Assembly (NCBI GenBank): GCA_002338445.1
Contig: DDII01000069.1
Coordinates: 973 to 8,336, forward strand
DNA length: 7,364 nt
Origin: Cellvibrionales bacterium UBA1854
GTDB lineage: Bacteria > Pseudomonadota > Gammaproteobacteria > Pseudomonadales > Porticoccaceae
Direction of reading: 5' to 3'
Position numbers and translations under genes: made by a program. Below are positions 6,298-7,364 of this stretch, in pieces. The notes beneath the pieces were generated by a model. It saw nothing but the letters and a program-made list of their open reading frames with translations, had not been told where the DNA came from and did no database searches. How positions within the stretch are numbered: position 1 is the first letter of the stretch; each line of letters starts with the position of its first letter.

Positions 6298-7131
6298 TTA
6301 ATGGTCAAACAATCTGTAGAACTCCTTAGCATTAGAGCTAAAAATTTTATCTCGGGAATCTTTACATTGGGTTGCTAGATATTGCTCAAGCAAATTTTTT
6401 ACTTCGTTATATTTTGCTGCAAGAAGACAAACTGGCCAGTCAGAACCATACATAACTCTATTCTCGCCAAAACATGTAATTGTGTGTTCAATGAATGGAA
6501 AGATATTCTCTGGAGTCCAGTTTTCCCAGTCAGCCTCGGTAACCATTCCTGAAAGTTTGCAGTAGACGTGCTTATGAAGTGAGATGGCCTTTAAATCATG
6601 AATCCAATCCTGGTCTGGTTTCGCTTTTATATTTGGCTTAGCTATGTGGTCAATAACAAGACGCATTTCAGGGAGTTGATTCAGGAGCTTTCTTACAGAC
6701 TTCAGTTGATTTTCATAAACCAAAATTTCATAGCAATAGTCATGTTCACTTAATATTTTTATACCTCTTATAAAGTCGGGGTTAAGCATGAAATCATCTT
6801 CCTCTCCCTGAAGCACATGACGAAAACCCTTCAACTTATTATGTTGGTGCTTTTGTTCTAGAAATTCATGTAGATTGAGATTACATAAATCTACCCAACC
6901 AATAACACCTTTTATAATTTTAAACTCATCGCTCAACTTAAGAAGCCAGTCGGTCTCCGCATCAGATTGTCTGGCTTGAACGGCAATACACCCCCCAATT
7001 GCTGCGTTAGCTAGAACGTTGGAGAATTCCTCAGGTAAATAGTTCCGCTTGAGCAACGACATCGATCCATCAATCCAATCATATTCTAAGGGGTCGTATA
7101 TCCAGAAATGATTATGTGTATCAATATCCAT
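6298..7131 (-). CDS. L-fuconolactonase (amidohydrolase superfamily, COG3618)
   Basis: Cytosolic hydrolase opening L-fucono-lactone to L-fuconate in the non-phosphorylating L-fucose pathway. It has 277 residues, normal for the family. The (beta/alpha)8 amidohydrolase features are visible: HNH at the first strand (H6, H8), KGFRH (101-105), IDHIAKP (160-166), YCKLSGMVTEADW (190-202) and YGSDWPVCLLAA (228-239) with the conserved D231. The set of motifs, including IAVQARQ, GVIGWVDL and CKLSGMVTEADW, resembles what I recall of the characterised Burkholderia L-fuconolactonase. Related lactonases act on L-rhamnono- or L-galactono-lactone, so neighbouring specificity is possible. AGGA lies 8 nt before the ATG. 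The gene follows a sulfatase by 14 bp on the same strand, which ties fucose catabolism to desulfation. It converges with the reductase gene. Confidence 0.88.
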   Translation of the reverse strand: MDIDTHNHFWIYDPLEYDWIDGSMSLLKRNYLPEEFSNVLANAAIGGCIAVQARQSDAETDWLLKLSDEFKIIKGVIGWVDLCNLNLHEFLEQKHQHNKLKGFRHVLQGEEDDFMLNPDFIRGIKILSEHDYCYEILVYENQLKSVRKLLNQLPEMRLVIDHIAKPNIKAKPDQDWIHDLKAISLHKHVYCKLSGMVTEADWENWTPENIFPFIEHTITCFGENRVMYGSDWPVCLLAAKYNEVKNLLEQYLATQCKDSRDKIFSSNAKEFYRLFDH

Positions 7132-7145
7132 GTTTCATGTCCTAA

Positions 7146-7364
7146 CTATTCTTTATTAATACTTCGTCTTGGATGAGTCGCAAAGTGTTTATATTTTTCC
7201 GCATAGTGTGCGTAACTCTCCTCAGGCTGATCATTTTTAAGAGGGTCGCCTACCAGAGTTTTTAGTTGCTCTAGCTCTGAAATTAATGTGCTCTTAATAT
7301 CAAAATTTTCAGGATTTTTAGAAATATCGTTTATCTCATGAGGGTCTACACGTAGGTCAAATAA
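7146..7364 (-). CDS. Second sulfatase, C-terminal fragment (cut by the window edge)
   Basis: Only the last 72 codons are in the window, read on the minus strand from base 7364 to the TAG at 7146-7148. They begin LFDLRVDPHEINDI, the form of the conserved S1-sulfatase segment ELYDLxxDPxEixNL that follows the catalytic core. A Glu/Lys-rich helical tail without a recognised domain comes next (ending FATHPRRSINKE). The catalytic motifs lie outside, so activity and substrate cannot be judged. This tail differs clearly from that of the sulfatase at the other end of the window, which lacks the charged tail and carries an extra domain, so the two are not duplicates. It is upstream of the fuconolactonase in what looks like one transcription unit. 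Confidence 0.82.
   Translation of the reverse strand, partial: LFDLRVDPHEINDISKNPENFDIKSTLISELEQLKTLVGDPLKNDQPEESYAHYAEKYKHFATHPRRSINKE

Noticed and set aside
7136..7138. Upstream ATG for the fuconolactonase on the minus strand
   Set aside because: It is out of frame, stops after five codons (MKHGY) and sits only 1 nt from the AGGA; the ATG at 7131 has proper spacing and frame.

Overview
The window looks like part of a polysaccharide-utilisation region for sulfated, L-fucose-containing glycans (fucoidan or sulfated fucans), from a Gram-negative, probably marine, bacterium. The DNA is moderately AT-rich with good Shine-Dalgarno sites (AGGAG, GAGGA, AGGA). No Bacteroidetes-type -7 promoter motif was noticed. 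The metabolic genes are of types common in Proteobacteria. A marine gammaproteobacterium is my best guess, but the taxon is an inference and the evidence for it is weak.

Layout: (1) 2-1558, plus strand: a family S1 sulfatase. Its N-terminus, with the formylglycine motif, lies outside the window. (2) 1603-3165, minus strand: an exported GH29 alpha-L-fucosidase, possibly a lipoprotein, convergent with the sulfatase. (3) 3166-3680: a 515-bp divergent intergenic region with candidate promoters in both directions, two dyad-symmetric sites and one possible 31-codon ORF. (4) 3681-4694 and 4738-6213, plus strand: a two-gene unit of a zinc-dependent medium-chain dehydrogenase (RspB/LgoD/L-gulonate 5-dehydrogenase type) and a long-chain mannitol-dehydrogenase-family enzyme (fructuronate/tagaturonate reductase type). 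(5) 6214-6297: a short convergent gap with competing hairpins. (6) 6298-7131 and 7146-7364, minus strand: an L-fuconolactonase preceded by the last 72 codons of a second sulfatase, only 14 bp apart and so probably one operon.

Working model: sulfatases remove sulfate and the fucosidase releases L-fucose outside the cytoplasm. In the cytoplasm, L-fucose is oxidised to L-fuconolactone by a dehydrogenase not seen here, and the lactonase opens it to L-fuconate (the non-phosphorylating route). The dehydrogenase/reductase pair does not belong to the textbook fuconate route. It resembles enzymes that oxidise a hexonate at C5 and re-reduce the product (L-galactonate to D-tagaturonate to D-altronate, or L-gulonate to D-fructuronate to D-mannonate). 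That suggests a second branch for an accompanying sugar such as L-galactose or a uronic acid, and it is the most interesting metabolic question here. All complete genes look intact. I saw no mobile element, CRISPR array, tRNA or rRNA.
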